64,000 bases of DNA from Larkinella knui (GTDB lineage: Bacteria > Bacteroidota > Bacteroidia > Cytophagales > Spirosomataceae): the NCBI RefSeq assembly GCF_003858645.1, contig NZ_RQJP01000007.1:62001-126000 (forward strand). Reading direction: 5' to 3'. Below, piece by piece: positions 49,114 through 57,648 of the stretch. Each line of letters opens with the position of its first letter. Position 1 is the stretch's first letter. Made by a program: the position numbers and the translations under genes. A model generated the notes under the pieces. That model was not told the origin of the DNA, made no database searches, and was given only the letters and a program-made list of their open reading frames with translations.

Positions 49114-50739
49114 ATGACTCCGCTTCTGGACGAACTCCGCGCTAAAACTGACCGTACGAAACTGGGCGGTGGTCCGAAAAAAATCGAAGACCAGCACCGC
49201 AAAGGCAAGCTTACGGCACGCGAACGCATCGACTACCTGATCGATGAAAATTCGGCCTTTATCGAAATTGGGCTCTTTGTCGGAGAAGGCCTGTATGCCG
49301 AACACGGCGGTTGTCCGTCGGGGGGCGTGGTGGTCGGCATCGGCTACGTGTCGGGAAGGCAGTGCGTGATTGTGGCCAACGATGCGACGGTGAAAGCCGG
49401 GGCGTGGTTTCCGATTACGGCCAAAAAGAACCTCCGGGCGCAGGAAATTGCGATGGAAAACCGCCTGCCCATCATCTACCTGGTCGATAGCGCGGGCGTC
49501 TATTTGCCGCTTCAGGACGAAGTATTTGCCGATAAAGAGCATTTCGGGCGGATTTTTCGCAACAACGCCCAGATGTCGGCCCTGGGGATTGTGCAGATTG
49601 CGGCCATCATGGGCAGTTGCGTGGCGGGTGGGGCCTACTTGCCGATTATGTCGGACGAAGCCCTGATTGTGGAAGGAACCGGGTCGATTTTTCTGGCCGG
49701 GCCGTATCTGGTCAAAGCGTCGGTGGGCGAGGATGTGGACGCCGAAACCCTCGGCGGTGCCAGCACCCACAGCGAAATTTCGGGCGTAACCGACAACAAA
49801 TACCCCGACGAAAAAAGCTGTCTGGATGCCATCCGGCGAAGTTTCGACAAATTGGGCGAGCCGGAAAAAGCGGGTTTTAGCCATGTGGAGCCGGTTTTGC
49901 CCGCTAAAAATCCGCAGGAGATTTACGATATCATTCCGGTCGATCGCGTCAAACCGTACGACATGCGCGAGATCATTGCCCGGCTGGTGGATAACTCCGA
50001 ATTTGATGAATACAAGGAATTATACGGCCAGACGATCCTGTGCGGCTACGCGCGAATCGACGGCTGGGCGGTCGGCATTGTGGCCAACCAGCGGAAAGTG
50101 GTGAAAGCGAAAGGCCGGACGGGCGCAGGCGGCACCTCCGGACCGGGCGAAATGCAGATGGGCGGGGTGATTTACTCCGATTCGGCCGACAAAGCTGCCC
50201 GGTTTATCATGAATTGCAACCAGAAAAAAATACCGCTGGTGTTTTTGCAGGACGTCACCGGTTTTATGGTCGGGAGCCGGTCGGAGCAGGGTGGTATTAT
50301 AAAAGACGGCGCCAAGATGGTCAACGCGATGGCCAACTCGGTGGTGCCGAAGTTTACCGTGGTTGTGGGTAATTCCTACGGCGCGGGCAACTACGCCATG
50401 TGCGGCAAAGCGTATGATCCGCGGCTGATGGTGGCCTGGCCCACGGCGCAGATGGCGGTGATGAGCGGGGCGTCGGCGGCCAAAACGCTGCTGCAAATTC
50501 AGGTGGCATCGTTAAAAGCCAGGGGCGAAACCATTACCCCGGAAAAAGAACAGGAGTTGCTGCAAAAAATTACGAACCAGTATAACGAGCAGCTTTCGCC
50601 CTATTTTGCCGCTTCCCGGCTTTGGGTCGACGCCGTGATTGATCCGCTCGACACCCGCACCTGGATCTCGATGGGCATCGAAGCTGCCAACCACGCACCA
50701 ATCACGAAGGCGTTTAACGTGGGCGTGATCCAGACCTGA
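49114..50739 (+). CDS. Acyl-CoA carboxylase beta subunit (carboxyltransferase)
   Basis: A 541-residue carboxyltransferase with N- and C-terminal crotonase-like halves. Visible family motifs are 'GAYLPIMSDEALIVEGTGSI', 'GGASTHSEISGVTDNKYPDE', 'GRTGAGGTSGPGEM', 'DVTGFMVGSRSEQGG' and 'GNSYGAGNYAMCGKAYDPRL'. It transfers a carboxyl from biotin to propionyl- or methylcrotonyl-CoA; the GGASTHSEISG segment is closer to methylcrotonyl-type enzymes, but this is not decisive. No biotin carboxylase is adjacent, so it is used with one encoded elsewhere. It lies after a hairpin and does not look co-transcribed with mlaD. Confidence 0.93.
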   Translation: MTPLLDELRAKTDRTKLGGGPKKIEDQHRKGKLTARERIDYLIDENSAFIEIGLFVGEGLYAEHGGCPSGGVVVGIGYVSGRQCVIVANDATVKAGAWFPITAKKNLRAQEIAMENRLPIIYLVDSAGVYLPLQDEVFADKEHFGRIFRNNAQMSALGIVQIAAIMGSCVAGGAYLPIMSDEALIVEGTGSIFLAGPYLVKASVGEDVDAETLGGASTHSEISGVTDNKYPDEKSCLDAIRRSFDKLGEPEKAGFSHVEPVLPAKNPQEIYDIIPVDRVKPYDMREIIARLVDNSEFDEYKELYGQTILCGYARIDGWAVGIVANQRKVVKAKGRTGAGGTSGPGEMQMGGVIYSDSADKAARFIMNCNQKKIPLVFLQDVTGFMVGSRSEQGGIIKDGAKMVNAMANSVVPKFTVVVGNSYGAGNYAMCGKAYDPRLMVAWPTAQMAVMSGASAAKTLLQIQVASLKARGETITPEKEQELLQKITNQYNEQLSPYFAASRLWVDAVIDPLDTRTWISMGIEAANHAPITKAFNVGVIQT

Positions 50740-50809
50740 GTAAAAGCTGTCAGAACAATCTGTTCTATCAATCGATTAGTATACTGATAAACGCAAGTTG
50801 TTTCATGCC

Positions 50810-51016
50810 ATGATCAGTAATTCAATGCTCCGAAAAGCCTTTCGCATCTTTCTGATTGGCTGTTTTGTCGTTGTAGCGGGTTGTTTTTTATTCGTCTCAG
50901 GGTACCCATTTTCTGGTAAAGTCCTGATGGTTGCCGGGATTGTGGGCGAAGCATATGCGGTTTACAACTACTTCAGGAATCGAAACCGGCAAACAACAAA
51001 ATGGAAGAATTCGTAG
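50810..51016 (+). CDS. Small two-helix membrane protein
   Basis: A 68-residue protein, ATG 50810 ('MISNSMLRKAFRIFL'); a TTG at 50798 is less likely. Two hydrophobic segments are visible ('FRIFLIGCFVVVAGCFLFVS' and 'VLMVAGIVGEAYAVYNYF') with a short loop between, then a basic tail 'RNRNRQTTKWKNS'. It overlaps the next gene by 16 bases, which suggests real coding and coupling. No family is recognised. Confidence 0.6.
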   Translation: MISNSMLRKAFRIFLIGCFVVVAGCFLFVSGYPFSGKVLMVAGIVGEAYAVYNYFRNRNRQTTKWKNS

Positions 51017-51438
51017 TAAGGCGGAAAGTGAGCCTCAAAGCGGAGCCCTATGAGGTTTGGGACGCGCTGACTAATCCGGAAAAAACCAAGAAGTATTTTT
51101 TTAACTGCGAAGTCTATTCTGACTGGGAAGTAGGAAGTACGATCACGTTTACGGGAACCATCCTGCTGGTTAAAAAGATCGAAATGAAAGGTTTGATCGT
51201 GGAATTCAAACCGAATAAGCTCTTGAAATACACCTTGACCAATGGCGATATGGCGGAGGATGATTTCGGTTTTTCAACGGTAACGGATGAACTGACGTAT
51301 GAAAATGGCGAAACCGTGCTGTCCATTACGGACGATGTCGGTCAGGGCGAAGGTGCCCGGGAACGGTTTGAAAAATCGGAGAAAGGCTGGGATAAAATTC
51401 TGAAAGGACTGAAGGAAGTCGTGGAAGAAGGAAAGTAA
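51001..51438 (+). CDS. SRPBCC (AHSA1-like) domain protein
   Basis: A 145-residue soluble protein with a START/Bet v1 fold: 'VRRKVSLKAEPYEVWDALTN', 'SDWEVGSTITFTG', 'FKPNKLLKYTL' and the long C-terminal helix 'RFEKSEKGWDKILKGLKEVV'. Such proteins bind hydrophobic ligands or act as Hsp90-activator-like folds. It starts inside the end of the small membrane gene, so both are probably on one transcript, followed by a methyltransferase 26 bp later. Ligand unknown. Confidence 0.9.
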   Translation: MEEFVVRRKVSLKAEPYEVWDALTNPEKTKKYFFNCEVYSDWEVGSTITFTGTILLVKKIEMKGLIVEFKPNKLLKYTLTNGDMAEDDFGFSTVTDELTYENGETVLSITDDVGQGEGARERFEKSEKGWDKILKGLKEVVEEGK

Positions 51439-51464
51439 ATCAGAAAATAATACGCTCTTAGTAG

Positions 51465-52211
51465 ATGAACTGGAACGCCGATTCCTATACCGAAAAACAT
51501 GCTTTCGTCTTTCACTACGGAGCTGGTTTACTTGACGTACTGGCTCCGCAGCCCGGCGAGGTTATTCTGGATCTGGGCTGCGGTTCCGGCGAACTGACCC
51601 GGCAGATTGCCGACCGGGGCGCTGCGGTTATGGGCCTTGATTCGTCGGAATCGATGCTTGTCAAGGCTCGTCAGCAATTTCCCACGCTCGATTTCCGGTT
51701 GGGCGATGCCACTACATTTGAATTACCGCAACGCTTCGATGCTATTTTTTCGAATGCGGTTTTGCATTGGGTGACCGATTATGAAGCCGCCATTTGCCAG
51801 ATCAGGAAGCACCTGAAGCCGGGCGGGCGGCTGGTGGCCGAGTTTGGCGGAAAGGACAATGTCAGGCAGATCACCGATGAAGTTGCTCATCAGCTCCAGA
51901 AACGGGGCTACGATCTGGCGGTTTGGTGGTGGTATTTTCCGTCCATCGGAGCGTACGCATCGGCGTTGGAGAAGCACGGTTTTCGGGTAACATTCGCCCA
52001 GCATTATGACCGCGATACGCTGTTAAACGATCCTGATAAGGGGATAATCGACTGGGTCGAACAGTTTGGCAGTAACTTTTTCAAGGGTGTCGATCCGGAA
52101 GACAAAGCGGCCGTTCTGGAAGCTACCCAGGCGGCATTGAAACCCACTCTTTTTCGCGATGGGCGGTGGTATGCCGACTACAAACGGCTGCGGGTGGTCG
52201 CCGTAGTTTAA
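51465..52211 (+). CDS. Class I SAM-dependent methyltransferase (trans-aconitate methyltransferase-like)
   Basis: A 248-residue protein with a Rossmann-type methyltransferase fold: motif I 'VILDLGCGSGELTRQIADRG', the acidic 'VMGLDSSESML' after it, motif II/III 'FRLGDATTFELPQRFDAIFS' and 'NAVLHWV'. The layout resembles Tam (trans-aconitate 2-methyltransferase) and related enzymes. It follows the SRPBCC gene closely. Methyl acceptor unknown. Confidence 0.93.
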   Translation: MNWNADSYTEKHAFVFHYGAGLLDVLAPQPGEVILDLGCGSGELTRQIADRGAAVMGLDSSESMLVKARQQFPTLDFRLGDATTFELPQRFDAIFSNAVLHWVTDYEAAICQIRKHLKPGGRLVAEFGGKDNVRQITDEVAHQLQKRGYDLAVWWWYFPSIGAYASALEKHGFRVTFAQHYDRDTLLNDPDKGIIDWVEQFGSNFFKGVDPEDKAAVLEATQAALKPTLFRDGRWYADYKRLRVVAVV

Positions 52212-52404
52212 TTTAGATTACTCAACCGGTTTTACGTGCTCCCATTCAGTTCCTTTTTTGGCGGCTTCAGCCCGACTAATCCTCCGTTGATGACAAAGTA
52301 ATCTGGGTAACCAGAGCATCCCCGTTAGTTTTGCTTCGTCCCGTCGGCTAGCCTCCCGCTAGTCCCGGCTGGATTTCTATTGCCGTTATACAACCTCCAC
52401 CACC

Positions 52405-53226
52405 ATGATGACCAGGTCAATAGTGCTAATTTTTCTGTTGGGTAGTTTAATGAGCCTGAATGCCTGCTCGCCAAAGACTGCCGGTTCTCCGGAACCAGCG
52501 CCGGACCCCAAACCCCTGCGGCTTCAGAAAATCACTTCCGGCGAAAAGAATTTTCAGCGGTATATCTACAATGCGGAAGGGCTGTTGTCCGGCTTTCAGT
52601 CCAACTGGGCTTATAACGACAGTACGGCCGCTGTCCTGAACGCCGAATTGGCGTACGATTCGCAACAGCGGCTGAGCCGGATCACCAGCAATGGCAGTAT
52701 GTACGTGAAATTTTATTACGAAGGAAAAATGCTCGATAAAACGGAAGAATATGATCACCGTAACCGGCTGGCACTATCGCATTTTTACCTGTTTAGTGTC
52801 GAAGGTCGACTCGTTGAACTGCTCGATCAGATTCATGATACCGACAACGATACCTTTGAAACCGCTACGTTTATAAAATACCGGTATGAGTATGACAACC
52901 GGGGCAATGTGACGCAGGCGCAGGGATTTATCCGAAAGCCGGGAGCGTCATCATTTAAACCCTGGCAAACGGTTTATTACGAAGGCTACGACGATAAAAA
53001 GAATCCGAACCTTCCCGTCGTTAGTTATCCTTTTTTATCCCAGGAACGAACTCAGGTAAATAATCCGGGCAGGATCACCGTTAAAAATGCAGATGACCAA
53101 TCGATCATTTCGGTGCAGACGCTGACGTATCAGTACAACGAACAGGGGTATCCAACGCGTGAAACCCAGCAGCTAACGACGACAAAGCCGTTTCCCGCCA
53201 CTACGGTTGATTATCAGTATGAGTGA
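52405..53226 (+). CDS. Putative lipoprotein with degenerate YD-type repeats
   Basis: A 273-residue lipoprotein; the N-terminal 'LMSLNAC' lipobox ends near residue 20, with a Pro-rich spacer after it. The body has four weak copies of a Y-(N/D)-x-x-G-x-(L/V) pattern ('YNAEGLLSGF', 'YDSQQRLSRI', 'YDNRGNVTQA', 'YNEQGYPTRE'), reminiscent of RHS/YD beta-strand repeats. It is probably surface-exposed; the function is unknown. It converges on the response-regulator gene (8 bp between stops). Confidence 0.8.
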   Translation: MMTRSIVLIFLLGSLMSLNACSPKTAGSPEPAPDPKPLRLQKITSGEKNFQRYIYNAEGLLSGFQSNWAYNDSTAAVLNAELAYDSQQRLSRITSNGSMYVKFYYEGKMLDKTEEYDHRNRLALSHFYLFSVEGRLVELLDQIHDTDNDTFETATFIKYRYEYDNRGNVTQAQGFIRKPGASSFKPWQTVYYEGYDDKKNPNLPVVSYPFLSQERTQVNNPGRITVKNADDQSIISVQTLTYQYNEQGYPTRETQQLTTTKPFPATTVDYQYE

Positions 53227-53234
53227 GACCGGTT

Positions 53235-53651
53235 CTAAACCGAAGCCGGAAAGTACTGGTCGATGATTTCCTGTAACATCTCTTTCGTCACCGGCTTGGT
53301 GAGGTACCCTTTCACGTCTTCAAACTGCCCGGCCCGGTTTTTATCGACGGGGTTGAGGGAGGTCGTCAGCATCAGCAACACCAACCGACTCCGGAGCACT
53401 TCGTCGAGCTGGCAATAGCGTTCCAGAAATTCGAAACCGTTCATGCCCGGCATGTTGATATCCAGCAGAATGACATCCGGCCGAACGTAGTTGGAATCAT
53501 GCGTCTCGGTTAGGTAAGTCAGTGCCTGCAAACCGGTTTCGGCGGACCGAACCGCATCACAAAGTCCCGATTCTTCAATAACCAGTTGATGGAGGTAATT
53601 ATCGTCCGGATCATCGTCAATTAAGAGAATGCAGTGAATCGGCCTGGGCAT
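53235..53651 (-). CDS. Single-domain response regulator (CheY/Rcp1-like)
   Basis: A 138-residue receiver domain with no output domain. The acidic pocket 'IDDDPDDN' (residues 11-18), phosphoacceptor D64 ('LLDINMPGMNG'), a Thr at 96/97 ('LMLTTSLN') and K119 ('YLTKP') are all intact. It overlaps the histidine kinase gene by 35 bp on the same strand, so the two are coupled and almost certainly form a pair. Without a DNA-binding domain it must act through protein contact or as a phosphotransfer intermediate. Confidence 0.95.
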   Translation of the reverse strand: MPRPIHCILLIDDDPDDNYLHQLVIEESGLCDAVRSAETGLQALTYLTETHDSNYVRPDVILLDINMPGMNGFEFLERYCQLDEVLRSRLVLLMLTTSLNPVDKNRAGQFEDVKGYLTKPVTKEMLQEIIDQYFPASV

Positions 53652-54783
53652 ACTGATGGAGGGTTTTGATCACTTTAGGAATGGTGAAAGAGAACGTCGT
53701 TCCGCTCCCAACGGTGCTGTCTAGCCAGATCTGACCGCCATAAATGTCGACCACTTTCTTGCAGGTAGCCAGACCAATACCGGTGCCGGAGTACTGATTC
53801 CGTCCGTGGAGCCGCTGGAAGATTTGAAATACCCGTTCGAAATGCTGGCGATCGATGCCGATGCCATTGTCGCTGATCGAGAAGCGAAACTGGTGAAGAT
53901 CTTCCGTCGCCCGAATGGTGACCATAGGCGCTACATCCGCCCGGCGGTATTTGAGCGCATTGGAAATCAGGTTCTGAAAGAGTTGTTTCAGGTCGGTCCG
54001 GTGGCCCATCACCGTTGGCAGAAAGCCGACGTCCACCCCGGCGCCGGTGGCCAGAATTTCGGCTTGTTGTTCTTCCAGAATTTCGTCGACCAGCTCCTTC
54101 AGATTGACCTGTGTGTAGGCGACATCGGCGCCAATGCGCGAGAAATCGAGCAGATCGTTGATCAGGTTGCGCATTCGTTCGGCCGCAGCCGTCGAGACCC
54201 CGATCAGCCGCCGGGCGTCCGCATCCAGTTCGTTGCCGTGTTTGTTTTCAAGCAGCGACAGGTAATTGGCAATCGTTTTGAGGGGCGATTGCAGATCGTG
54301 TGATGCGATATAGGCAAACTGCTGCAACTCCTGATTCGAGCGCGTCAATTCCTGCATCGCCAGTTGGCGGTAAGACAACTCACGATCGTATTCTTTGGAG
54401 GTCCGCAGCCCAACCGCTTCGTTGAAATACCGGATCAGGGCCAGAACCGTGGCGACCGAGACGACGGCCGTCAGAAACCGGATCAGCGCATTGATGCGGT
54501 AGGCCGGAATCCAGAACATGGCGGCATCGATCAGGTGCGTCAGGCCACAAAACAGAATAAACGCGCCAAAAATCCAGAAAACACCCGCCAGCGGAACCCC
54601 TTTTTTGATGAAGACAAACCGAATCAGAATGAGCGGAATCGCCATGTAGGCCAGCCAGATGGTCAGATCAGAAAGGATATACAGCCACCCGTGAAAATCG
54701 GTCCAGGTACCACAATGCCACCGGGGCGGCCAGTCGCTCGTATCCGCCAGTCGTCGGAAAAAGTCGAATAAAGGTTGCATCAT
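53617..54783 (-). CDS. Sensor histidine kinase with an ethylene-receptor-like membrane domain
   Basis: A 388-residue kinase. Residues 34-120 are a three-helix membrane domain that matches the ethylene-binding domain of plant ETR1: 'SDLTIWLAYMAIP' gives D39, Y46, I49 and P50, and 'GAFILFCGLTHLI' gives I76, C79 and H83, all equal to D25, Y32, I35, P36, I62, C65 and H69 of ETR1; C79 and H83 would hold Cu(I). The third helix 'FLTAVVSVATVLAL' also matches. No GAF domain follows: a short coiled linker (about 121-150) leads to the H-box 'FAYIASHDLQSPLKTI' (H162), the N box 'QNLISNALKYR' and the ATP lid 'SDNGIGIDRQHFERVFQIF' with 'GTGIGLATCKKVV'. It overlaps the response regulator gene. Confidence 0.9.
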   Translation of the reverse strand: MMQPLFDFFRRLADTSDWPPRWHCGTWTDFHGWLYILSDLTIWLAYMAIPLILIRFVFIKKGVPLAGVFWIFGAFILFCGLTHLIDAAMFWIPAYRINALIRFLTAVVSVATVLALIRYFNEAVGLRTSKEYDRELSYRQLAMQELTRSNQELQQFAYIASHDLQSPLKTIANYLSLLENKHGNELDADARRLIGVSTAAAERMRNLINDLLDFSRIGADVAYTQVNLKELVDEILEEQQAEILATGAGVDVGFLPTVMGHRTDLKQLFQNLISNALKYRRADVAPMVTIRATEDLHQFRFSISDNGIGIDRQHFERVFQIFQRLHGRNQYSGTGIGLATCKKVVDIYGGQIWLDSTVGSGTTFSFTIPKVIKTLHQYAQADSLHSLN

Positions 54784-55225
54784 GCAAAACGGATTAATAG
54801 AGTGGTGTCATAGCCGCCGGTGCCCGGAATCGTCACAGAAAGCCGGACGAAAAGAGCACGGGCGTGGCTTCTGAATCAGACGTATAAAGTTGAAATTTGA
54901 GTTTAAACTTACTGGAAAGTGAGCGTACTTTCAGAAGGAGACGCTATTTTTTTTACAGCCAGAATTGAGAAGCAAGAAGAGGCCGCAAATGGTTCAAGCC
55001 ATTAATTACCAATCGGATTTTTATATCCCCATTGCCGGAAACCGTATGAGCTGTTCTGCTCCAGGAAAGGTGGATTCCCCATCCGCCGAATTCATATTTT
55101 AGCTTATCAGCCCACTGCTTTAGCTGTGTGGATAAGCAATGGGCTGATAAAAATTAGTTTAAATCAAATAACCGTGGCTGAATAATCAACATGTCTGTCC
55201 ATGCGCAACTCCCCGTTTGCTACCC
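54784..55225. other. Non-coding region upstream of the ethylene-type kinase gene
   Basis: These 442 bases lie between the kinase start and the end of the PhoD-like gene, so they include the kinase promoter on the minus strand. There is one hairpin (55104-55150, see its entry) and a small GGAAAGT/ACTTTC pair near 54911. No RNA gene or coding frame is convincing. Confidence 0.5.
55104..55150. repeat. Near-perfect hairpin in the kinase/PhoD intergenic region
   Basis: TTATCAGCCCACTGCTT 55104-55120 pairs with 55134-55150 with one mismatch. Downstream bases on the plus strand are A-rich, so it is not a standard plus-strand terminator. Confidence 0.6.
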
Positions 55226-56242
55226 TCAAAACTTAATCTCCTGCGTCAAATACGTCGCCTGATTGTCGCCATTGACCCGAACGGTAGCGGTTTTCCGGTT
55301 CCAGTCGATGGTAAACAAACCGTAGTTCAGATCAAAAGCCATGTTGCCCACGCGGAGGGCATTCGGTTGTTCGTACGGCTTGGAAGTGTGCGTCAGACCG
55401 CTGCTGGTGATGTCATACAGATCGTATCCCAGGCCCGGCAGGCTTATTTTCGAGATTTCGGCGATGTGCCGGTCGCCACTGATCAGGATGGCCCCTTTGG
55501 GTTTGGTTTTGGTCAATAAATCGAAAAACCGCTGGCGGGCGGTGGGGAAATTGCCCCATTTCTCGGACGTATGATCGTTGGCCAGCACCTGAATACCGCT
55601 TCCAATGATGTGAACATCGGCGTCGGAGTTGGTCAGTTCCTTTTCCAGCCACTGCCACTGCGCTGCACCCAGAATGTCGCCGGACGGATCGGGCGTGTTG
55701 ACTTTGTTGACTTTCTTCAGCGGATCCCGGAAGTAGCGGCCATCCAGCAGAATCACCTTCACCCGCTGGCCTTTCGGGCCGTAGACATGCGAGGAATACG
55801 CGCCTTCCTGCTTCCGCAACGGGCTGCTGGCGGGCACGTCCAGAAAATCCAGCATCAGCTGTTGGCTTTCTTTCCGGCGCGGGTACTCTTTGCCGCCGTC
55901 GTTGACGCCAAAATCGTGGTCGTCCCAGACGCCGATGATTTTGGCCGACTGGCGCAACTGGCCATAAACCGGGTTGGATTTTTGCTTATCGTATTTGGCT
56001 TTCAGCGTGTCCATGACTTCCGAATCGCCGTAGATATTGTCGCCGAGCCAGATCCAGACCTCCGGTTTCTGGGCCACAATATCGTCCCAGAGCGGTTGCG
56101 GGCGTTTCTGGTCGCTGCACGAACCGAACGCAATGGTGGTGATGGCTTGCTGACGGCCTGAAGCGGTTTTTGCGGTTTTCGGGCTGCGGCACCCCACCCA
56201 TACCGCGCAGGCAAGCAAACTGAGGGTAATGAAGTTTTTCAT
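55226..56242 (-). CDS. PhoD-like alkaline phosphatase family lipoprotein
   Basis: A 338-residue exported protein with lipobox 'VWVGC' near residue 18. The metal motifs are 'IAFGSCSDQKRPQPLWDDIV', 'WIWLGDNIYGD', 'IGVWDDHDFGVNDGG', 'RVKVILLDGRYFRDP', 'LGAAQWQWLEKEL' and 'ILISGDRHIAEIS', characteristic of PhoD-type phosphodiesterases/alkaline phosphatases that use Fe and Ca. It would release phosphate from organic esters or teichoic-like polymers. It stands alone after the DUF1338 gene and a terminator. Confidence 0.92.
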   Translation of the reverse strand: MKNFITLSLLACAVWVGCRSPKTAKTASGRQQAITTIAFGSCSDQKRPQPLWDDIVAQKPEVWIWLGDNIYGDSEVMDTLKAKYDKQKSNPVYGQLRQSAKIIGVWDDHDFGVNDGGKEYPRRKESQQLMLDFLDVPASSPLRKQEGAYSSHVYGPKGQRVKVILLDGRYFRDPLKKVNKVNTPDPSGDILGAAQWQWLEKELTNSDADVHIIGSGIQVLANDHTSEKWGNFPTARQRFFDLLTKTKPKGAILISGDRHIAEISKISLPGLGYDLYDITSSGLTHTSKPYEQPNALRVGNMAFDLNYGLFTIDWNRKTATVRVNGDNQATYLTQEIKF

Positions 56243-56276
56243 GGACGTGATTTAGGATCGTTACTCCCGCAAATGT

Positions 56277-56306
56277 AAAAAAGTTGGCCCGTTTCTGAGC
56301 CAACTT
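56277..56306 (-). terminator. Intrinsic terminator after the DUF1338 gene
   Basis: Read on the minus strand, AAGTTGGC pairs with GCCAACTT, followed by a run of T (56277-56282 as A on the plus strand). It ends the DUF1338 message before the phosphatase gene. Confidence 0.85.
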
Positions 56307-56338
56307 CACCATTTGTTAATCACAGAAAAATCGCCCGG

Positions 56339-57250
56339 TTATTTCCCGGTCTGCGATGTAAATGTGCTCTCAAAAATCTTGTCGGCGTTGCCCGCTTCAA
56401 AACCGTCGCGCCGGTGTTCGCGCCCGATCTGGTCGGCGGGCAGGTGCCGGAATTCGGGCAAAACCCGCCGTTCGGCAAACTCGACGTAGGACCCGGCAAT
56501 GCGGTGCGTCTGGCCGTCGGCAAATTCCGCGTCGATGAGCTGGGCAACGGTCGACGCCTGCAACAAGCCTTCGTCCGGGCTGATTTTGATCGTGCCGCCC
56601 GAGGTGTTGAGCTTGAACCCGCGCCGTTCGAGAAAAGCCACAAAATCCTGAATGGTGTTGTAACCCGGTTTCAGGTTGTGAACACTAATCGTAAAGTGAT
56701 TGAGGTAATACCGGTTATAAATCACCCAGGCGGCATATTCGCTTTCGTTTAGCAGCCTCAGGTAATCGTCAAGTGCGGGGATTTGCCAGAGCGGCTGGTG
56801 CAGAAATTGATCGACGGCCCGGGCATCGTCCAGATCCAGCGTATCGACCGGATCAAAAACCACGCTATCCGTGTATTGGTAAATGATATGCTGGGCCTCG
56901 TCCGACAAATCCCGCACCCGCAGTTCGCTGACAAAAATGCGCGGATAATGCGGTTTGGGCGGGCTGTACCACCAGGCGTTCAGTTTCTTTTCTTTAAAAT
57001 CATACGGTTCGCGCTTTTCGTAGCCGTAATGCAGGAATATTTTCTCAAACGACTGAATGCCGAGGCTCGGCAGGCCCATCGTCCGAAAGGCAATGTGGTC
57101 GTTTTCAATGTCATCGGCGGTCCGGATAACGTTTTCATCAACCAGCGCGTCGATAAGGCCCGATACGTCCGGAACGCGTTCACGATACCGGCTCATGAGG
57201 CCGTCCAGGACGGCGTCGAGGGTTTTCAGTTTTTGGGATGGAGTGGTCAT
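56339..57250 (-). CDS. DUF1338 enzyme (2-oxoadipate dioxygenase/decarboxylase family)
   Basis: A 303-residue protein of the DUF1338 family, which includes HglS/YdcJ-type iron enzymes that turn 2-oxoadipate into 2-hydroxyglutarate in lysine catabolism. The N-terminal 'NDHIAFRTMG' holds a metal-binding His and 'YFPRIFVSELRV'-like 'PRIFVSELRVRDLS' matches the core; 'GTIKISPDEGLLQASTVAQL' and 'GSYVEFAERRVLPEF' hold further conserved residues, including the putative Glu ligand. I did not see neighbouring lysine-degradation genes. Function in this organism is inference from family. Confidence 0.88.
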   Translation of the reverse strand: MTTPSQKLKTLDAVLDGLMSRYRERVPDVSGLIDALVDENVIRTADDIENDHIAFRTMGLPSLGIQSFEKIFLHYGYEKREPYDFKEKKLNAWWYSPPKPHYPRIFVSELRVRDLSDEAQHIIYQYTDSVVFDPVDTLDLDDARAVDQFLHQPLWQIPALDDYLRLLNESEYAAWVIYNRYYLNHFTISVHNLKPGYNTIQDFVAFLERRGFKLNTSGGTIKISPDEGLLQASTVAQLIDAEFADGQTHRIAGSYVEFAERRVLPEFRHLPADQIGREHRRDGFEAGNADKIFESTFTSQTGK

Positions 57251-57332
57251 GTTGGATAGAGTTACCAGACAAGTTAGAAAGAATTAGACCGTCTTACGAG
57301 CTGGATTTCCATCAGGAAGCCTACTCGTATCG

Positions 57333-57364
57333 TTTGCAATGAAAACGTAATTATACTATCTTTA
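57333..57364 (+). promoter_or_regulatory. Candidate promoter of the second toxin/antitoxin operon
   Basis: TTTG 57333-57336 and TATCTTTA 57357-57364 with 20 bases between fit the Bacteroidota TTTG/TAnnTTTG promoter with one mismatch. The antitoxin start is 33 bp further on. Confidence 0.5.
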
Positions 57365-57396
57365 ATCTATTGCACGTGTTTTCGTACCTTCTGGAA

Positions 57397-57648
57397 ATGG
57401 TTATGGAACAAAATAGTTTTGCTTCAGGGAAACTTACCCCATTACAGCTTCACATGCTGAAAACATTTGATCGGAAGTTAACTGAAGAACAAGAAAAAGA
57501 AGTCAAACAGCTTATTGCGGATTATTTTTTTCGGTTGGCTGATAACGAAATCGACGAAATAGTAACTCAAAAAAGATATACTACCGACGATTTTGAAAAA
57601 ATGGCACATGGGCACCGCCGGAGACCCTATCGGCCAACCGAGAAATGA
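57397..57648 (+). CDS. Putative antitoxin of a PIN-toxin pair
   Basis: About 83 residues from ATG 57397 (ATG 57403 also possible; TTG 57370 less likely). The body is helical and charged ('KLTEEQEKEVKQLIADYFFR', 'DEIVTQKRYTTDDF'), with a basic tail 'HGHRRRPYRPTEK'. Family not recognised with certainty; the call rests on the four-base overlap (ATGA, 57645-57648) with a PIN-domain gene. Low GC compared with neighbours suggests acquisition. Confidence 0.7.
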   Translation: MVMEQNSFASGKLTPLQLHMLKTFDRKLTEEQEKEVKQLIADYFFRLADNEIDEIVTQKRYTTDDFEKMAHGHRRRPYRPTEK

